A stretch of 64,000 nt of DNA from contig CAMIFA010000001.1 of the NCBI GenBank assembly GCA_946221495.1, forward strand, positions 1 to 64,000. Direction: 5' to 3'. The notes beneath the pieces are model-generated. The model had not been told where the DNA came from. It saw only the letters and a program-made list of their open reading frames with translations, and made no database searches. Positions within the stretch are counted from its first letter, which is position 1. Each line of letters starts with the position of its first letter. Made by a program: the position numbers and the translations under genes. The DNA comes from an uncultured cyanobacterium (GTDB lineage Bacteria > Cyanobacteriota > Cyanobacteriia > Cyanobacteriales > Chroococcidiopsidaceae). Positions 37,454 through 47,573 of this stretch are shown in pieces.

Positions 37454-37595
37454 AGGACTTACGCAAAAATCGCTCAACAGCTTTATTTATCGTAGACGCT
37501 TTGCAGCTTGCCGTAGGCTACCGCCTTCACGTAGTGTAGCGACAGCGTTTAGACGCCAAAAACGCTCCTGTATTCTGAGAGTGTACGTAAGTCCT
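37454..37595. mobile_element. MITE, family 1 copy 1, interrupted by another short repeat
   Basis: The terminal inverted repeats are AGGACTTACGCA on the left and TACGTAAGTCCT on the right. It is 142 bp long. Both arms match the reverse complement of the element at 63910-64000 (AAAAATCGCTCAACAGCTTT on the left; GTATTCTGAGAGTGTACGTA on the right). The middle, from about 37491, holds an extra sequence of about 60 bp (CGTAGACGCTTTGCAGCTTG, GTAGTGTAGCGACAGCG) that appears to be a second repeat nested in the first. It encodes no protein. It lies in the 418 bp gap before the NHL/thioredoxin gene. Confidence 0.85.
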
Positions 37596-37704
37596 AAAAG
37601 CTTATTGAATATCCTCAGCCTAGCAATACTTTGTTAAATAACTAAAGTAATACCAACAGTAAGAAAATACCAAACACAGAGCTAAGAAGTACGAAGGAGA
37701 TTGC

Positions 37705-39258
37705 ATGAAGATGCCCCGCGTTAGAGCGCCAGAATTACCCCAAAATCAAGCGTGGCTCAACACTAATAAGCCTTTATCCCTTCAGGAACTCAAAGGCAGA
37801 GTTGTAATTTTAGACTTCTGGACTTACTGCTGTATTAACTGCTTGCACGTCCTACCCCAACTAAAGTATTTAGAACAAAAATATCAAGATAGTTTGACTG
37901 TAATTGGTGTCCACTCAGCCAAATTTGACAACGAAAAAGAAATTGAAAACATCCGTCAAGCTATTCTGCGCTATGACATTGAGCATCCAGTATTAGTTGA
38001 TAGTAACTTTGATGTTTGGCAACAATATGCTGTTCGTGCTTGGCCAACATTGATGATTATTGATCCTGAAGGATACGTAATTGGCTACGTATCTGGTGAG
38101 GGCAATAAAGATGTTTTAGAGCAATTAATTCAACAGCTAATTAAGGAACACGGAGAAAAAGGTACGATCAATTTTCAAGAATTTAGCCTGATGCTAGAAA
38201 AACAGCGACAGCCATTAATAACTCCTCTGGCTTTTCCGGGTAAAGTTCTAGCTAGTGTAGATAAGTTGTTTATTGCCGATTCTGGGCATCATCGAATTGT
38301 TGTTAGTAGCTTAGACGGAGAAATTTTGCATTTAATTGGCACTGGAAACCAAGGGTTAAAAGATGGTTCATTTGCCGAAGCTGAGTTTTCTGCACCACAA
38401 GGAATGGTGTTTGATCAAGATAACCAAGTATTGTATGTTGCTGATACTGAAAATCATGCCTTGCGACTTATTGATTTTAAACGTCAGATAGTTAAAGCGA
38501 TCGCTGGCACTGGTGAGCAAAGCCGCAATGTTCATCCTCGTGGTGGTTCTGGGTTAGAAACTGCCCTAAATTCACCTTGGGATTTAGCAAAGGTGGGCGA
38601 TTCGCCTCAAGGCGACAGCTACGCTTCACAGCTATTCATTGCTATGGCTGGTTCTCACCAAATCTGGGAAATGAATTTAGCAACTGGCGTTGTTAAAACT
38701 TATGCTGGTACGGGTAGTGAAGCTTGTGTAGATGGTTCACTAGATCAGTCTGTGTTTGCTCAACCCAGTGGCATTACTAGTGATGGCAAACAGCTATTTG
38801 TTGCTGATAGTGAAGTTAGTTCAATTCGCAGCGTGGGTATAGTTGAGCCACAAGTAAAGACAATTTGTGGTAGCGGTGAATTATTCGGCTTTGGTGATGT
38901 TGATGGTAAGGGTACAGAAGTTAAGCTGCAACATTGCTTAGGTGTGGAATATGCCCAAGATACTCTTTGGATAGCAGATACATACAATCACAAAATCAAA
39001 GCAGTTAATCCGCGCGATGGTAGCTGTAAAACTGTTCTGGGAGATGGTGTAGCTGGGTTAGGAAACGGTCAAGGTACAAATACGCGCTTTAGTGAGCCTT
39101 CTGGGTTAAGTGTTGTTGGTTCTAACCTTTATGTCGCTGATACTAATAATCATGTTATTCGCTCTGTGGATCTAGATACGCTCAGTGTTACAACAATGCA
39201 GTTTCCTGAATTGTGCGCTCCAGATGTATGTATTCCGGTTGCAAGCGCGAGTTACTAA
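37705..39258 (+). CDS. Thioredoxin-like / NHL-repeat protein (NHLRC2-like)
   Basis: A 517-residue protein. Residues about 15-150 are a thioredoxin fold with the motif CINC (Cys43, Cys46) in FWTYCCINCLHVLPQ. From about 170 there are NHL beta-propeller repeats (LFIADSGHHRIVV, LYVADTENHALRLI, LWIADTYNHKIKAV, LYVADTNNHVIRSV). The architecture matches NHLRC2-type proteins. AAGGAGATTGC precedes the ATG. An unexpected segment DSPQGDSYAS near residue 302 interrupts a propeller blade and is encoded by a short palindromic repeat. Confidence 0.9.
   Translation: MKMPRVRAPELPQNQAWLNTNKPLSLQELKGRVVILDFWTYCCINCLHVLPQLKYLEQKYQDSLTVIGVHSAKFDNEKEIENIRQAILRYDIEHPVLVDSNFDVWQQYAVRAWPTLMIIDPEGYVIGYVSGEGNKDVLEQLIQQLIKEHGEKGTINFQEFSLMLEKQRQPLITPLAFPGKVLASVDKLFIADSGHHRIVVSSLDGEILHLIGTGNQGLKDGSFAEAEFSAPQGMVFDQDNQVLYVADTENHALRLIDFKRQIVKAIAGTGEQSRNVHPRGGSGLETALNSPWDLAKVGDSPQGDSYASQLFIAMAGSHQIWEMNLATGVVKTYAGTGSEACVDGSLDQSVFAQPSGITSDGKQLFVADSEVSSIRSVGIVEPQVKTICGSGELFGFGDVDGKGTEVKLQHCLGVEYAQDTLWIADTYNHKIKAVNPRDGSCKTVLGDGVAGLGNGQGTNTRFSEPSGLSVVGSNLYVADTNNHVIRSVDLDTLSVTTMQFPELCAPDVCIPVASASY
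38596..38627 (+). repeat. Short palindromic repeat inside the NHL/thioredoxin gene
   Basis: GGCGATTCGCC followed by TCAAGGCGACAGCTACGCTT contains TCGCC / GGCGA arms. The wording is that of cyanobacterial dispersed repeats. It adds about ten residues between NSPWDLAKV and QLFIAMAG and keeps the frame. Confidence 0.55.
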
Positions 39259-39437
39259 AGAATAATTCAGCAAGCTGATTTGATAAATTATTAGCTTTGA
39301 AAGTAGCGATTGAGCGATCGCTGCTTTTTAGTAGTCTGGTGATAACTGCGTCTTTGTTAACACAGTCATGATTGCCAACGGGGTAAACTGTGGAAGCTAG
39401 CTTAGAGAATAAATCTCATTGTTAAAAACGGTGTTAT

Positions 39438-41702
39438 ATGTCTTCATTTTTATTGGAAGTCGGTACAGAAGAATTACCTGCAAGCTTTGTGGCTGATGCA
39501 ATTGAGCAATGGCGATCGCGTATTCCCCAAAGTCTTACAGAAAATAGCCTCACTGCTGAAACAATTGAAGTTTATGGTACACCCCGACGCTTGGCAGTGT
39601 TAATCAAAGGCTTACCAAATCAGCAACCAGATAGAGTTGAAGAAATTAAAGGTCCACCAGCACAAGCGGCGTTTAAAGATGGTAAACCAACAAAAGCAGC
39701 CGAAGGCTTTGCCAAAAAGCAGGGTGTAGAAATAGACAAACTAGAAATTCGCCCTACAGATAAAGGAGAGTTTGTCTTTGTCAAGGTAAATTTTTCTGGT
39801 CGTCCAACGGCAGAAATCCTGACGCAACTAGTCCAATTATGGATTTTCGGATTAGAGGGTAAACGGTTGATGCGCTGGGGAGATGGTGATCTTAAGTTTG
39901 CACGACCGATTACTTGGTTAGTAGCTTTATTAGATACAGAGGTACTGCCGATTGAGATTGTTAATGGTTCCGAGATCATCAAGAGCGATCGCATATCTCA
40001 AGGACATCGAGTTTTACATCCAGCATCAGTTATTATTTCTCAGCCAGAAGATTATGTTACGAGTTTACGCTCTGCTTTTGTAGAGGTCGATCCAAATCAG
40101 CGTAGTGCCAAAATTGCAGAACAAGTCCAAACTGCTGCTCAAAGCTTAGATGGTCGTGTTGCCATATATCCAGAATTACTAGCGGAAGTTACAAACCTTT
40201 TAGAATGGTCTGACGCTGTTGTGGGAAAATTTGACCCAGAATTCTTGAGCTTGCCACCAGAAGTAATTACTACTGTAATGGTGACTCACCAGCGCTATTT
40301 TCCAATTTTTACAGCGAAGAGCGATCGCTCTATCAATCAAAATCAAACACAAGAAGGAGTCGCATCGTCCCAAATTCCTCCAGAAGCTACCGCTACTCTA
40401 CTACCGTGTTTCATCACAGTTTCTAACGGCGATCCAGCTAAATCAGACATTATTGCTGCTGGTAACGAACGAGTAATCCGCGCTCGGTTAGCAGATGGTC
40501 AATTTTTCTACAAAGCTGACTTAGCAAAGCCGCTATTAAGCTATTTACCGCAACTAGAGACAGTAACTTTCCAAGAAGATTTAGGTTCGGTACGTGCCAA
40601 GGTGGAGCGACTAAGTAAAATAGCTCAACAAATTACCGATCAGTTGCAATTAGGTGAAGATGACTGCAATCTGATTCAAAGAGCAGCTTTACTGTGTAAG
40701 GCTGACCTTGTTACTCAAATGGTATATGAATTTCCGGAATTGCAAGGAATAATGGGACACAAATATGCCTTAGCGAGTGGGGAACCAGAAGCAGTAGCAA
40801 CAGCAATTGAGGAGCATTATCTACCACGCGGCGCGAGCGATCGCTTACCGAGTAATTTAGTTGCTCAAGTTGTAAGTTTAGCTGACAGACTCGATACTTT
40901 AGTCAGTATTTTTGGGTTAGGAATGTTGCCTACAGGTTCGAGTGATCCTTTTGCTCTACGCCGTAATGCTAACGCTGTGATTAAAATCATTTGGGAGAAT
41001 GATTTAACTATCAATCTAGCTAAATTGTTGGAGCAAATTGTTACAGATTTTGTTGCTGCTCATCCCCAAACACAACAAGGGGAATTATTACACAACCTAC
41101 GAGAATTCTGTCTTCAAAGAATCCGCAATCAGTTACAAGAAGAACGAACTATTGATTATGACTTAGTAAATGCGGTTTTAGGAGAAAATGACCCGGAATA
41201 CTCAGAACGAGCGTTGCAAGATTTATTAGATGTACGCGATCGCGCTTTATTTTTACAAACGATCCGCAATAATGGCACTCTAGACAAAATCTACGAAACT
41301 GTTAACCGTTCTACTCGTTTAGCAGCGCAAGGAAACTTAGATACTACGTCCTTAAATCCCCAAGGTTTAGTAAATCCACAATTATTTCAAAAGTTCTCAG
41401 AACAAGCTTTTTATGATGCTTTAGTACAGTTATTACCCCAAACTCAAACTGCACAACAACACCGCAATTATGAGCAGTTAGTAGAAGCACTAAGCCAAAT
41501 TGCTCCTACAGTTAGCAACTTTTTTGATGGTTCTGAAAGTGTTTTAGTAATGGATTCTGATCCTGACATCCGCTTTAATCGTTTGAACTTGTTGGGTTTA
41601 CTACGTAATCACGCTCGTGTACTAGCAGATTTTGGAGCTATTGTGAAAACACTGCGAGTTCCTAGTATAGTTATTTCGCCTGTTTTTGGTAGTCAACAGT
41701 AA
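39438..41702 (+). CDS. glyS: Glycyl-tRNA synthetase beta subunit
   Basis: A 754-residue subunit of the bacterial heterotetrameric enzyme. [20 protein letters not shown] and [12 protein letters not shown] are the classic N-terminus, [10 protein letters not shown] and FITVSNGDP lie centrally, [20 protein letters not shown] is the HD-like region, and the C-terminal helical part ends in [13 protein letters not shown]. It is longer than the E. coli protein, partly because of a polar insert after FTAKSDRS. glyQ is not in the window. Confidence 0.96.
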   Translation: MSSFLLEVGTEELPASFVADAIEQWRSRIPQSLTENSLTAETIEVYGTPRRLAVLIKGLPNQQPDRVEEIKGPPAQAAFKDGKPTKAAEGFAKKQGVEIDKLEIRPTDKGEFVFVKVNFSGRPTAEILTQLVQLWIFGLEGKRLMRWGDGDLKFARPITWLVALLDTEVLPIEIVNGSEIIKSDRISQGHRVLHPASVIISQPEDYVTSLRSAFVEVDPNQRSAKIAEQVQTAAQSLDGRVAIYPELLAEVTNLLEWSDAVVGKFDPEFLSLPPEVITTVMVTHQRYFPIFTAKSDRSINQNQTQEGVASSQIPPEATATLLPCFITVSNGDPAKSDIIAAGNERVIRARLADGQFFYKADLAKPLLSYLPQLETVTFQEDLGSVRAKVERLSKIAQQITDQLQLGEDDCNLIQRAALLCKADLVTQMVYEFPELQGIMGHKYALASGEPEAVATAIEEHYLPRGASDRLPSNLVAQVVSLADRLDTLVSIFGLGMLPTGSSDPFALRRNANAVIKIIWENDLTINLAKLLEQIVTDFVAAHPQTQQGELLHNLREFCLQRIRNQLQEERTIDYDLVNAVLGENDPEYSERALQDLLDVRDRALFLQTIRNNGTLDKIYETVNRSTRLAAQGNLDTTSLNPQGLVNPQLFQKFSEQAFYDALVQLLPQTQTAQQHRNYEQLVEALSQIAPTVSNFFDGSESVLVMDSDPDIRFNRLNLLGLLRNHARVLADFGAIVKTLRVPSIVISPVFGSQQ

Positions 41703-41722
41703 GGAGTATTTATAAAAATAAA

Positions 41723-41763
41723 TCCCTCCTTAATTTCCTTAAATAAGTGAGTTAGGAGGGATA
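41723..41763. terminator. Bidirectional terminator between glyS and the 41810 gene
   Basis: ATCCCTCCT (41723-41731) pairs with AGGAGGGAT (41755-41763). It sits in the 107 bp gap between two convergent genes, with AAAATAAA on one side. The loop is long (23 nt) but partly pairs. Confidence 0.65.
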
Positions 41764-41809
41764 TGTAAAGTTGCTTAGACTGTTCTACAGATTATTTACA
41801 ACTCTAGTC

Positions 41810-42217
41810 TTAATCGTTTCCAGTTACCACGTCTTCAAGCTGCCTAACAGCCTTTTTTGTACCTGGATCAATTGGTTCATCAAGATTGAGTTTTTCTTTG
41901 ACTGACTCAAATATATTCTTATTGGGATCTTTAGCGCTTTCTGCGGCTCTATTTGTTACCTTTATCCCCTCATCTTTTAAAAGTTTAGCTGATTTTTCCG
42001 CATTTTCTTGGATTCTTTCAGCCTTAACTTCAGCCTGGCTTTCAGCACCGTTGGTTTTATAATCAGTCGCTTCCGGTGTCACTGGTTCTGCTTGCGCTTG
42101 TAGCTGATTACCATGAATGTCAAAAGCAGTGCTAAACAAAAATGTTAAACTTACTAGAAAAACAGTTAAAATTTGGCGCAGTTTAATATTTTGCAGCGAT
42201 GAAATCACTCGTTTCAT
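41810..42217 (-). CDS. Small exported protein, paralogue of the gene at 36882
   Basis: A 135-residue protein. Start 42217 (MKRVISSLQ) is preferred over the ATG at 42229 because TGGAGATTT then acts as the ribosome site, exactly as in the paralogue. A signal peptide (LRQILTVFLVSLTFLFSTAF) is followed by LQAQAEPVTPEATDY. The mature part is charged and helical, with KEKLNLDEPIDPGTKKAVRQ near the end. I recall related exported proteins in many cyanobacteria, some labelled stress-induced; I do not assign a role. Confidence 0.78.
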   Translation of the reverse strand: MKRVISSLQNIKLRQILTVFLVSLTFLFSTAFDIHGNQLQAQAEPVTPEATDYKTNGAESQAEVKAERIQENAEKSAKLLKDEGIKVTNRAAESAKDPNKNIFESVKEKLNLDEPIDPGTKKAVRQLEDVVTGND

Positions 42218-42263
42218 TGAAATCTCCATTCAATCTTTTTTGAATTACTTAAAGATATTAACC

Positions 42264-42370
42264 TTACATGGGTATCCCTATTAGTAATGTAATAGGCAAT
42301 GCCGAAAAGATTTTTTAACAATAATATTGTTTTCTATTATCTTGACATTCGGCTAACAATACCCATGTAA
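42264..42370. repeat. Nested palindrome in the 398 bp gap upstream of the 41810 gene
   Basis: TTACATGGGTAT (42264-42275) pairs with ATACCCATGTAA (42359-42370), GCCGAA (42301-42306) with TTCGGC (42348-42353), and AACAATA (42317-42323) with TATTGTT (42325-42331). All three pairs are nested around one centre near 42325. It resembles a MITE or an RNA leader in front of the minus-strand gene. The remaining sequence up to 42627 shows no gene. Confidence 0.8.
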
Positions 42371-42627
42371 ATATTAACCCAGAAAAAGCTTCTGCGAGTT
42401 ACGTTACAAGTTTTGGGCTTTGGGCGGGAACTGCACATCAGTCCAGGGGTATAGAATCGCTTTTAGAGTCCTTAGTTATTAGTCATCAGTCTTTAGTAAT
42501 TATACGCACGTAAGCAAAATATCTATTTCCACGCAGATATTATTTGCAGTGTTTGGGGTATGAAGCGGCTCAATAAAAGCAGAGTATATACCGAAAAACT
42601 AATGACTAATGACTAGTGACTACTTAA

Positions 42628-43269
42628 TCAATGCTCAAACAAGTCTTTAAATTGCAACAAATCTAAGGAAACTATAGTCGGCAAACATTTAAAACATTCT
42701 TGCGCTAGATTCCAACGCTCTTCTCGTTGCAGCATATTAATTAGCTTTTGCCGCGCACTTAATAAATAACGGACATCATTAGCAGCATAGCGCAGTTGCT
42801 TTTCCGATAAATTGACAGCATTTCCCCAGTCAGAACTTTGAGCGCTTTTGTCAAGTTCAACTTGTTCTAGTTCTTGCACTAAATCTTTTAACCCATGACG
42901 GTTGGTGTAAGTTCGCGCTAATTTACTGGCGATTTTTGTGCAAAATATAGGTTCTACCTGAATCCCCAGGTTATGTCGTAAAGTAGCGACATCGAAACGT
43001 GCGAAGTGGAATACTTTAACGATATTCGCTGCTTCCATCAAGCGTTTCAAGTTTGGTGCTGCTGTTTGTCCTTTAGCAATGCGAATTACGGTGACTCGAT
43101 CTTGAGGATCGCATAGTTGAACAAGACACAAGCGATCGCGTTGTGGTAGTAAACCCATTGTTTCGGTATCTACCGCTATTGCTTCAGCGTTGAGATACTC
43201 AGAGAGGATAGTATCACCTAAATCGCGATCGCAAATTTGAAAATCTGCAAATTCCATTGCACTGCTCAA
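42628..43269 (-). CDS. RNase D-like 3'-5' exonuclease
   Basis: A 213-residue DEDDy exonuclease domain without the HRDC domains of full RNase D. Catalytic motifs are AIAVDTETMGLL (DxE, about 31-42), FHFARFDVATL (about 88-98) and LRYAANDVRYLL (Tyr and Asp, about 160-171). It likely trims tRNA or other RNA 3' ends. The ATG at 43269 or the one four codons later could be the start. Confidence 0.9.
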   Translation of the reverse strand: MSSAMEFADFQICDRDLGDTILSEYLNAEAIAVDTETMGLLPQRDRLCLVQLCDPQDRVTVIRIAKGQTAAPNLKRLMEAANIVKVFHFARFDVATLRHNLGIQVEPIFCTKIASKLARTYTNRHGLKDLVQELEQVELDKSAQSSDWGNAVNLSEKQLRYAANDVRYLLSARQKLINMLQREERWNLAQECFKCLPTIVSLDLLQFKDLFEH

Positions 43270-43342
43270 TTAAGTAAAGTGTTCTTCAGATAACAAAACC
43301 ATCAGAACACTCTATTATCAAATATTTAGCTGCCAATTATTG

Positions 43343-43897
43343 TTAACGAGTGCGGATAAATATCTGAGTGTAGTAGTATTGACCTCTGGCATTTTTGGCA
43401 ACACCAATTCCCGTTTTATTATACGCTCCCACAATATTGGTGCGATGACCACTACTATTTAGCCAACCTTGAACAGCTTGAGTAGCTGGGTCACTATAGC
43501 CTTGATTGTAAGCGACATTTTCAGCAGCTGAACTTAAGGGAATTACTTTAGCGATCGCTTGCACTCGTCCATTAAAGCCATCATGACTAAAAGGAACTCT
43601 ACCACTAGCCATATTTCGACTATGAATCCGCGCTTGTTCAGTAATCCGAGAATCTAAAGATAATGGTGGTAAACCTTGGTTAGCACGGTAGCGATTCACC
43701 TGATTGTGAACTGCTTTTTCTATAGAAGCTAGTGAAGTAGTAGATTGAGTGCTGGTAGGAGTACTAGCAGGCTGGGGAGATTGGAAGATTGAATTGAAAA
43801 AAGAGCCAAAATCTTGGGCGTTAGCAGGCAATTGTAGCATTCCACTGGTTAACACAACCGAAGTTAAGGCGATGCTGGTGAAAATAGATCGCTTCAT
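43343..43897 (-). CDS. CAP-domain (SCP/PR-1) secreted protein
   Basis: A 184-residue protein. A signal peptide (TSIALTSVVLTSGMLQLPANA) precedes a Ser/Thr-rich linker and a CAP domain (about 60-182). CAP landmarks are HNQVNRYRANQGLPPL, ARIHSRNMASG, HDGFNGRV, AENVAYNQG, GWLNSSGHRTNIV and YYTQIFI. The role is unknown; cyanobacterial members are exported. A paralogue lies 0.6 kb away on the same strand. Confidence 0.9.
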   Translation of the reverse strand: MKRSIFTSIALTSVVLTSGMLQLPANAQDFGSFFNSIFQSPQPASTPTSTQSTTSLASIEKAVHNQVNRYRANQGLPPLSLDSRITEQARIHSRNMASGRVPFSHDGFNGRVQAIAKVIPLSSAAENVAYNQGYSDPATQAVQGWLNSSGHRTNIVGAYNKTGIGVAKNARGQYYYTQIFIRTR

Positions 43898-44462
43898 GAG
43901 CAGGATTCCAATTAATAACTACAAATTTGAGGCATCAAGATTGCAGCACAAAAAATAGCATCACTGATGGACAGTAACTAAGCCATCATGTGTGCTGTCG
44001 CACAATATCCAATGTGTAGAATTGCTGCAACTACAGACTCTTTTGGCAGATTGATACATCGCCGTCTGCCTGTATGTTTTAAGTTAGCTTTACACAATCA
44101 AGTTACAAAGTTAAGTTAACTTCACCTTGTAGCTCTAACCAAGCGCAATTTCACTGATTTATTGAACAACGCAAATTTACCTAAAAATTACATTCAACTT
44201 AAGCTCTCAGCAAATAATTTAAGTGCATTTACGGTGCTAAAAAAAGCTTGGTAATTTGATAGCATTTTATTCCAGTACGCGGATTGTAACTAATCTAAGG
44301 CATAGAGAGTTTGGCATGAGCGATTTCTTTATGGCAACAAGTTAATATTTACCTCTAATACCTCAGCCCAATTGTACTGATATCAAATAACACTATATTT
44401 AATAACAAAGCTTTTTTAAAGTAGCCTTGCTAACGTAAAATTGTAAATCTGCTACCTTTTTA
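43898..44462. other. 565 bp intergenic region between two CAP genes
   Basis: It is AT-rich and has no ORF of note, no hairpin with a T run and no recognised RNA. It must contain the promoter of the 43343-43897 gene. Confidence 0.5.
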
Positions 44463-44984
44463 TTACCAACGGCGAATAAATATTTGGGTGAAGTAGTACT
44501 CACCTTTGGCGTTTCTGTCAACCCCAATTCCGGTTAAATTATACTGCCCCTCAATATTAATGAGATGCCCAGGGCTTTTAATCCAACCTTCAACTGCTTG
44601 CTGTGCTGGGTTACTATAGCCGTAATTAAAAGCCACATTCTCAGCTGCTGCCAGATAAAAAATTGAGCGCCGAATAGCCTCAACTCGCTGCTCGAAACCT
44701 TGATGGCTAAACGTAACTTTACCACTTGCCATGTTTCGACTATGCGCCCTTGCTTGTTCGCTAATGCGTGGATCAAGTGTTAAAGGCGGTAATTTCTGCG
44801 ATTGACGATATTGGTTAATTTGTTGATGGATCGATTGTTCTAAGGCACTATAAGGAGTAGGAGTAGCAGGTACAGCAGGCACAATTTCCTTAGTTGGCAA
44901 AATATCGGCAACAAAAGCAGTATCACACCCGACTATGGCACTAGTAAGTACACCTAATGCCATGCCAGCTATTAGTTTTTGCAT
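44463..44984 (-). CDS. CAP-domain lipoprotein
   Basis: A 173-residue protein. Start 44984 (MQKLIAGMALG) is chosen because longer frames overlap trpB and because it yields a clean lipobox ending SAIVGC (Cys20). The CAP domain follows (HQQINQYRQSQKLPPLTLDP, ARAHSRNMASG, HQGFEQRVEAI, AENVAFNYG, GWIKSPGHLINI, YYFTQIFI). It is about as similar to the CAP protein at 43343 as expected for an old duplication. It starts 10 bp after the trpB stop and may be co-transcribed. Confidence 0.88.
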   Translation of the reverse strand: MQKLIAGMALGVLTSAIVGCDTAFVADILPTKEIVPAVPATPTPYSALEQSIHQQINQYRQSQKLPPLTLDPRISEQARAHSRNMASGKVTFSHQGFEQRVEAIRRSIFYLAAAENVAFNYGYSNPAQQAVEGWIKSPGHLINIEGQYNLTGIGVDRNAKGEYYFTQIFIRRW

Positions 44985-44994
44985 TCGTAATGCT

Positions 44995-46227
44995 TCAGCT
45001 AAGGAACTTAGCGACAGTATGGACATCCTTGTCACCACGTCCAGAGCAATTAAGCACAATTTTGGGACTACCAGTTAGCTGCGGACAAAGAAATTCCAGA
45101 TAAGCGATCGCATGAGCAGTTTCCAAAGCTGGGATAATCCCCTCAAGTTGAGCCAGGCGCTGCAAAGCCTCTACAGCTTCCGAGTCTGTCACGGAGTAAT
45201 ATTCCGCCCTGCCTGTTTCTTTGAGATACGAATGCTCAGGTCCCACACCAGGATAATCTAGCCCCGCACTAATTGAGTGTGCTTCCACTACTTGCCCATC
45301 CTCATCTTGCAACAAGTAACTCATCGCCCCGTGCAGTACGCCAACTCGTCCTTTGGTCAAGGTTGCAGCGTGTTTTTGTGTATGCACTCCTTCTCCAGCA
45401 GCTTCCACGCCAATCAAGCGCACAGATGGATCTTTAACAAATTCCGCAAATAGTCCCATGGCATTTGAACCACCCCCCACACAAGCAAGGAGAATATCTG
45501 GCAAGCCACCCCATTTTTCTTGTGCTTGAACTCTTGTTTCTTGCCCAATTACCGCATGAAAGTCTCGCACGATCATTGGGTAAGGATGAGGTCCGGCTAC
45601 GGAACCTAGAATGTAGTGGGTTGTTTCTACGTTTGTCACCCAGTCTCTGATTGCTTCGGATGTCGCATCTTTGAGTGTACCACTACCTGCTGCTACAGGG
45701 CGGACTTCTGCACCCATTAGCCGCATCCGAAATACGTTCAAGCTTTGGCGTTCCATGTCTTGTACGCCCATGTAAATTACGCAGCTAAAACCAAAGCGAG
45801 CGCATACTGTCGCTGTGGCTACGCCATGTTGTCCGGCTCCGGTTTCCGCGATAATGCGCTGTTTATTCATCCGCTTTGCTAGTAATACTTGAGCGAGGGC
45901 GTTGTTAATTTTGTGTGCGCCTGTGTGATTTAAGTCTTCGCGCTTCAGGTATATCTGCGCTCCACTGCCGTCAGGTCGCGCATAATGGGCGGTAAGGCGT
46001 TCGGCGAAATACAACGGCGTTGCTCGTCCGACGTAGTCTTGTAATAGGTGTTGTAGTTCTGCTTGAAAATGAGGGTCGTTGCGGTATTGCTGGTATGCTG
46101 CTTCTAATTCTGTTAGAGCAGGCATTAGTGTTTCTGGTACATACTTTCCCCCAAATTGCCCGAATCGCCCTAAAGCGTCAGGACTTTGGGTTGATTGAGT
46201 GGAAGGAATGGAAGTAGTCACGGGCAA
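44995..46227 (-). CDS. trpB: Tryptophan synthase beta chain
   Basis: A 410-residue PLP enzyme that joins indole and serine to make tryptophan. [18 protein letters not shown] holds the PLP lysine (Lys106), and [12 protein letters not shown] is the phosphate-binding glycine loop. It belongs to the common TrpB1 type. The Ser/Thr-rich first 15 residues are not conserved. trpA is not adjacent. Confidence 0.97.
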   Translation of the reverse strand: MPVTTSIPSTQSTQSPDALGRFGQFGGKYVPETLMPALTELEAAYQQYRNDPHFQAELQHLLQDYVGRATPLYFAERLTAHYARPDGSGAQIYLKREDLNHTGAHKINNALAQVLLAKRMNKQRIIAETGAGQHGVATATVCARFGFSCVIYMGVQDMERQSLNVFRMRLMGAEVRPVAAGSGTLKDATSEAIRDWVTNVETTHYILGSVAGPHPYPMIVRDFHAVIGQETRVQAQEKWGGLPDILLACVGGGSNAMGLFAEFVKDPSVRLIGVEAAGEGVHTQKHAATLTKGRVGVLHGAMSYLLQDEDGQVVEAHSISAGLDYPGVGPEHSYLKETGRAEYYSVTDSEAVEALQRLAQLEGIIPALETAHAIAYLEFLCPQLTGSPKIVLNCSGRGDKDVHTVAKFLS

Positions 46228-46384
46228 CCAAGAATGATGGGATGAACTTAATTATAGAATCTCAAGGCAATTGAAGCAGTACGGGTAATAATGGCGATCG
46301 CATTATCTATAAGAGCAATACGGTAGTATTTCCGTTAAATCCTGTTTTCCTAATGCACCTTGAAAGTGATTCAGCATAAATTTT

Positions 46385-47552
46385 ATGTATTCAATTAAAA
46401 ACATAAGCAGCTTCTTACTCCTCGCTTTACTTCTCGGTTTAACAAGCTGTCTATCATCAAACGGCTCTCAAGTCAGCAATAAATCCAGTGCAGAAAATAC
46501 TAGTCAAATTAGTCAAGCTTAAGGAAGATGATGTCTCGCTAGATTGGTTCACTTCTTCCAAACTAAAGAGTACAGATATTATCTCATCATCACAGGCGAG
46601 AGTGTTTATCAATGATGTTTATCAAACCCTGGATGCCAAAATTTTTGATCCTGCTTTCAAGAAAGAGGAGCGAGAACAGCAGCGAAGCCAACTCATTACT
46701 ATTATTGATACCAAGCCAAGTTGGTCAAGAGCAGAATTAACAGAGCGGATTAGCAAGCAATTGCAGAAGCTCTCAATTTCTCACTTGAGAATCTTGAATC
46801 CGACTGAAGGTGAAAAATTATTTCGGCTCATTGAGCAAAAACCACAATCGGGTACTAAACCCGATCCTGCTGTTTCAGCCAAAATGAGAGGTGACGTGGG
46901 GATTTTGCGAGTTAAAAGCTTTCTCATCCCTCAAGTAACCAAATCAGCGATCAATCAAGCTAAAGCACAACTGGCTCAAGCCAAAATAATTCTCATCGAT
47001 CTTCGAGGAAATGGCGGTGGTGCTGGGTCGAGCATCAGCTACCTTGTTGAAGATATCGTTGGTGCAGACAAAGTGCTGTGGCGAGATCGAACTCGTGAGG
47101 GTCTGAAGATGAAGGAGCCATATATTTTTCGAGGTTATTTTGACGATGCCATCAATGCCGAGGCTGAAGCGGAAATTAAACTAGCAAACGAAAAGCCGTA
47201 TGTCGAATGGCGAACTCGCTCAGAAGCCAAGAGAGATCCAAGACCTCATTATGTCCTGGTTGATGATCAGTGTGGGTCATCCTGTGACTTGTTTGTAGCT
47301 ACAGTTCAAGAAAATGGTGGTGCCAAGTTATTAGGAGTTCGCACAATGGGTGCGCTGCTTGCAGGTGAAGCGTTCAAACTTACATGGCGAGGTTTTGCAC
47401 TGATTGCTCCAACTGCTCAAGTAATTTCGCCTAAAGGTAACATGATTGAAGGTGTGGGCGTTCAGCCAGACTTTGAGATTCCTGAATGTAAAAATGCTGG
47501 CAAACAATGTCTTGAAAAGGCAATTAGAGTTATCGCCGATGATGCGGCATAG
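46385..47552 (+). pseudogene. S41-peptidase-like lipoprotein, split by a one-base frameshift
   Basis: ATG 46385 opens a lipoprotein signal (NISSFLLLALLLGLTSC, Cys22) that stops at TAA 46520-46522. The remaining protein continues in the +1 frame. Removing one T at 46519-46520 joins ...SQISQA to KEDDVSLDW... and gives about 388 residues. The body shows S41-type features (GDVGILRVKSFLIP, IILIDLRGNGGGAGSSISYL, LVDDQCGSSCDLFVATVQEN, GVRTMG). The usual Lys after the last motif is not evident. GTG 46488 could start a cytoplasmic 354-residue form, but that lacks the signal. It is either a mutation or a sequencing error. Confidence 0.75.
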
Positions 47553-47573
47553 CATAATTATTGGAGTGTAATA

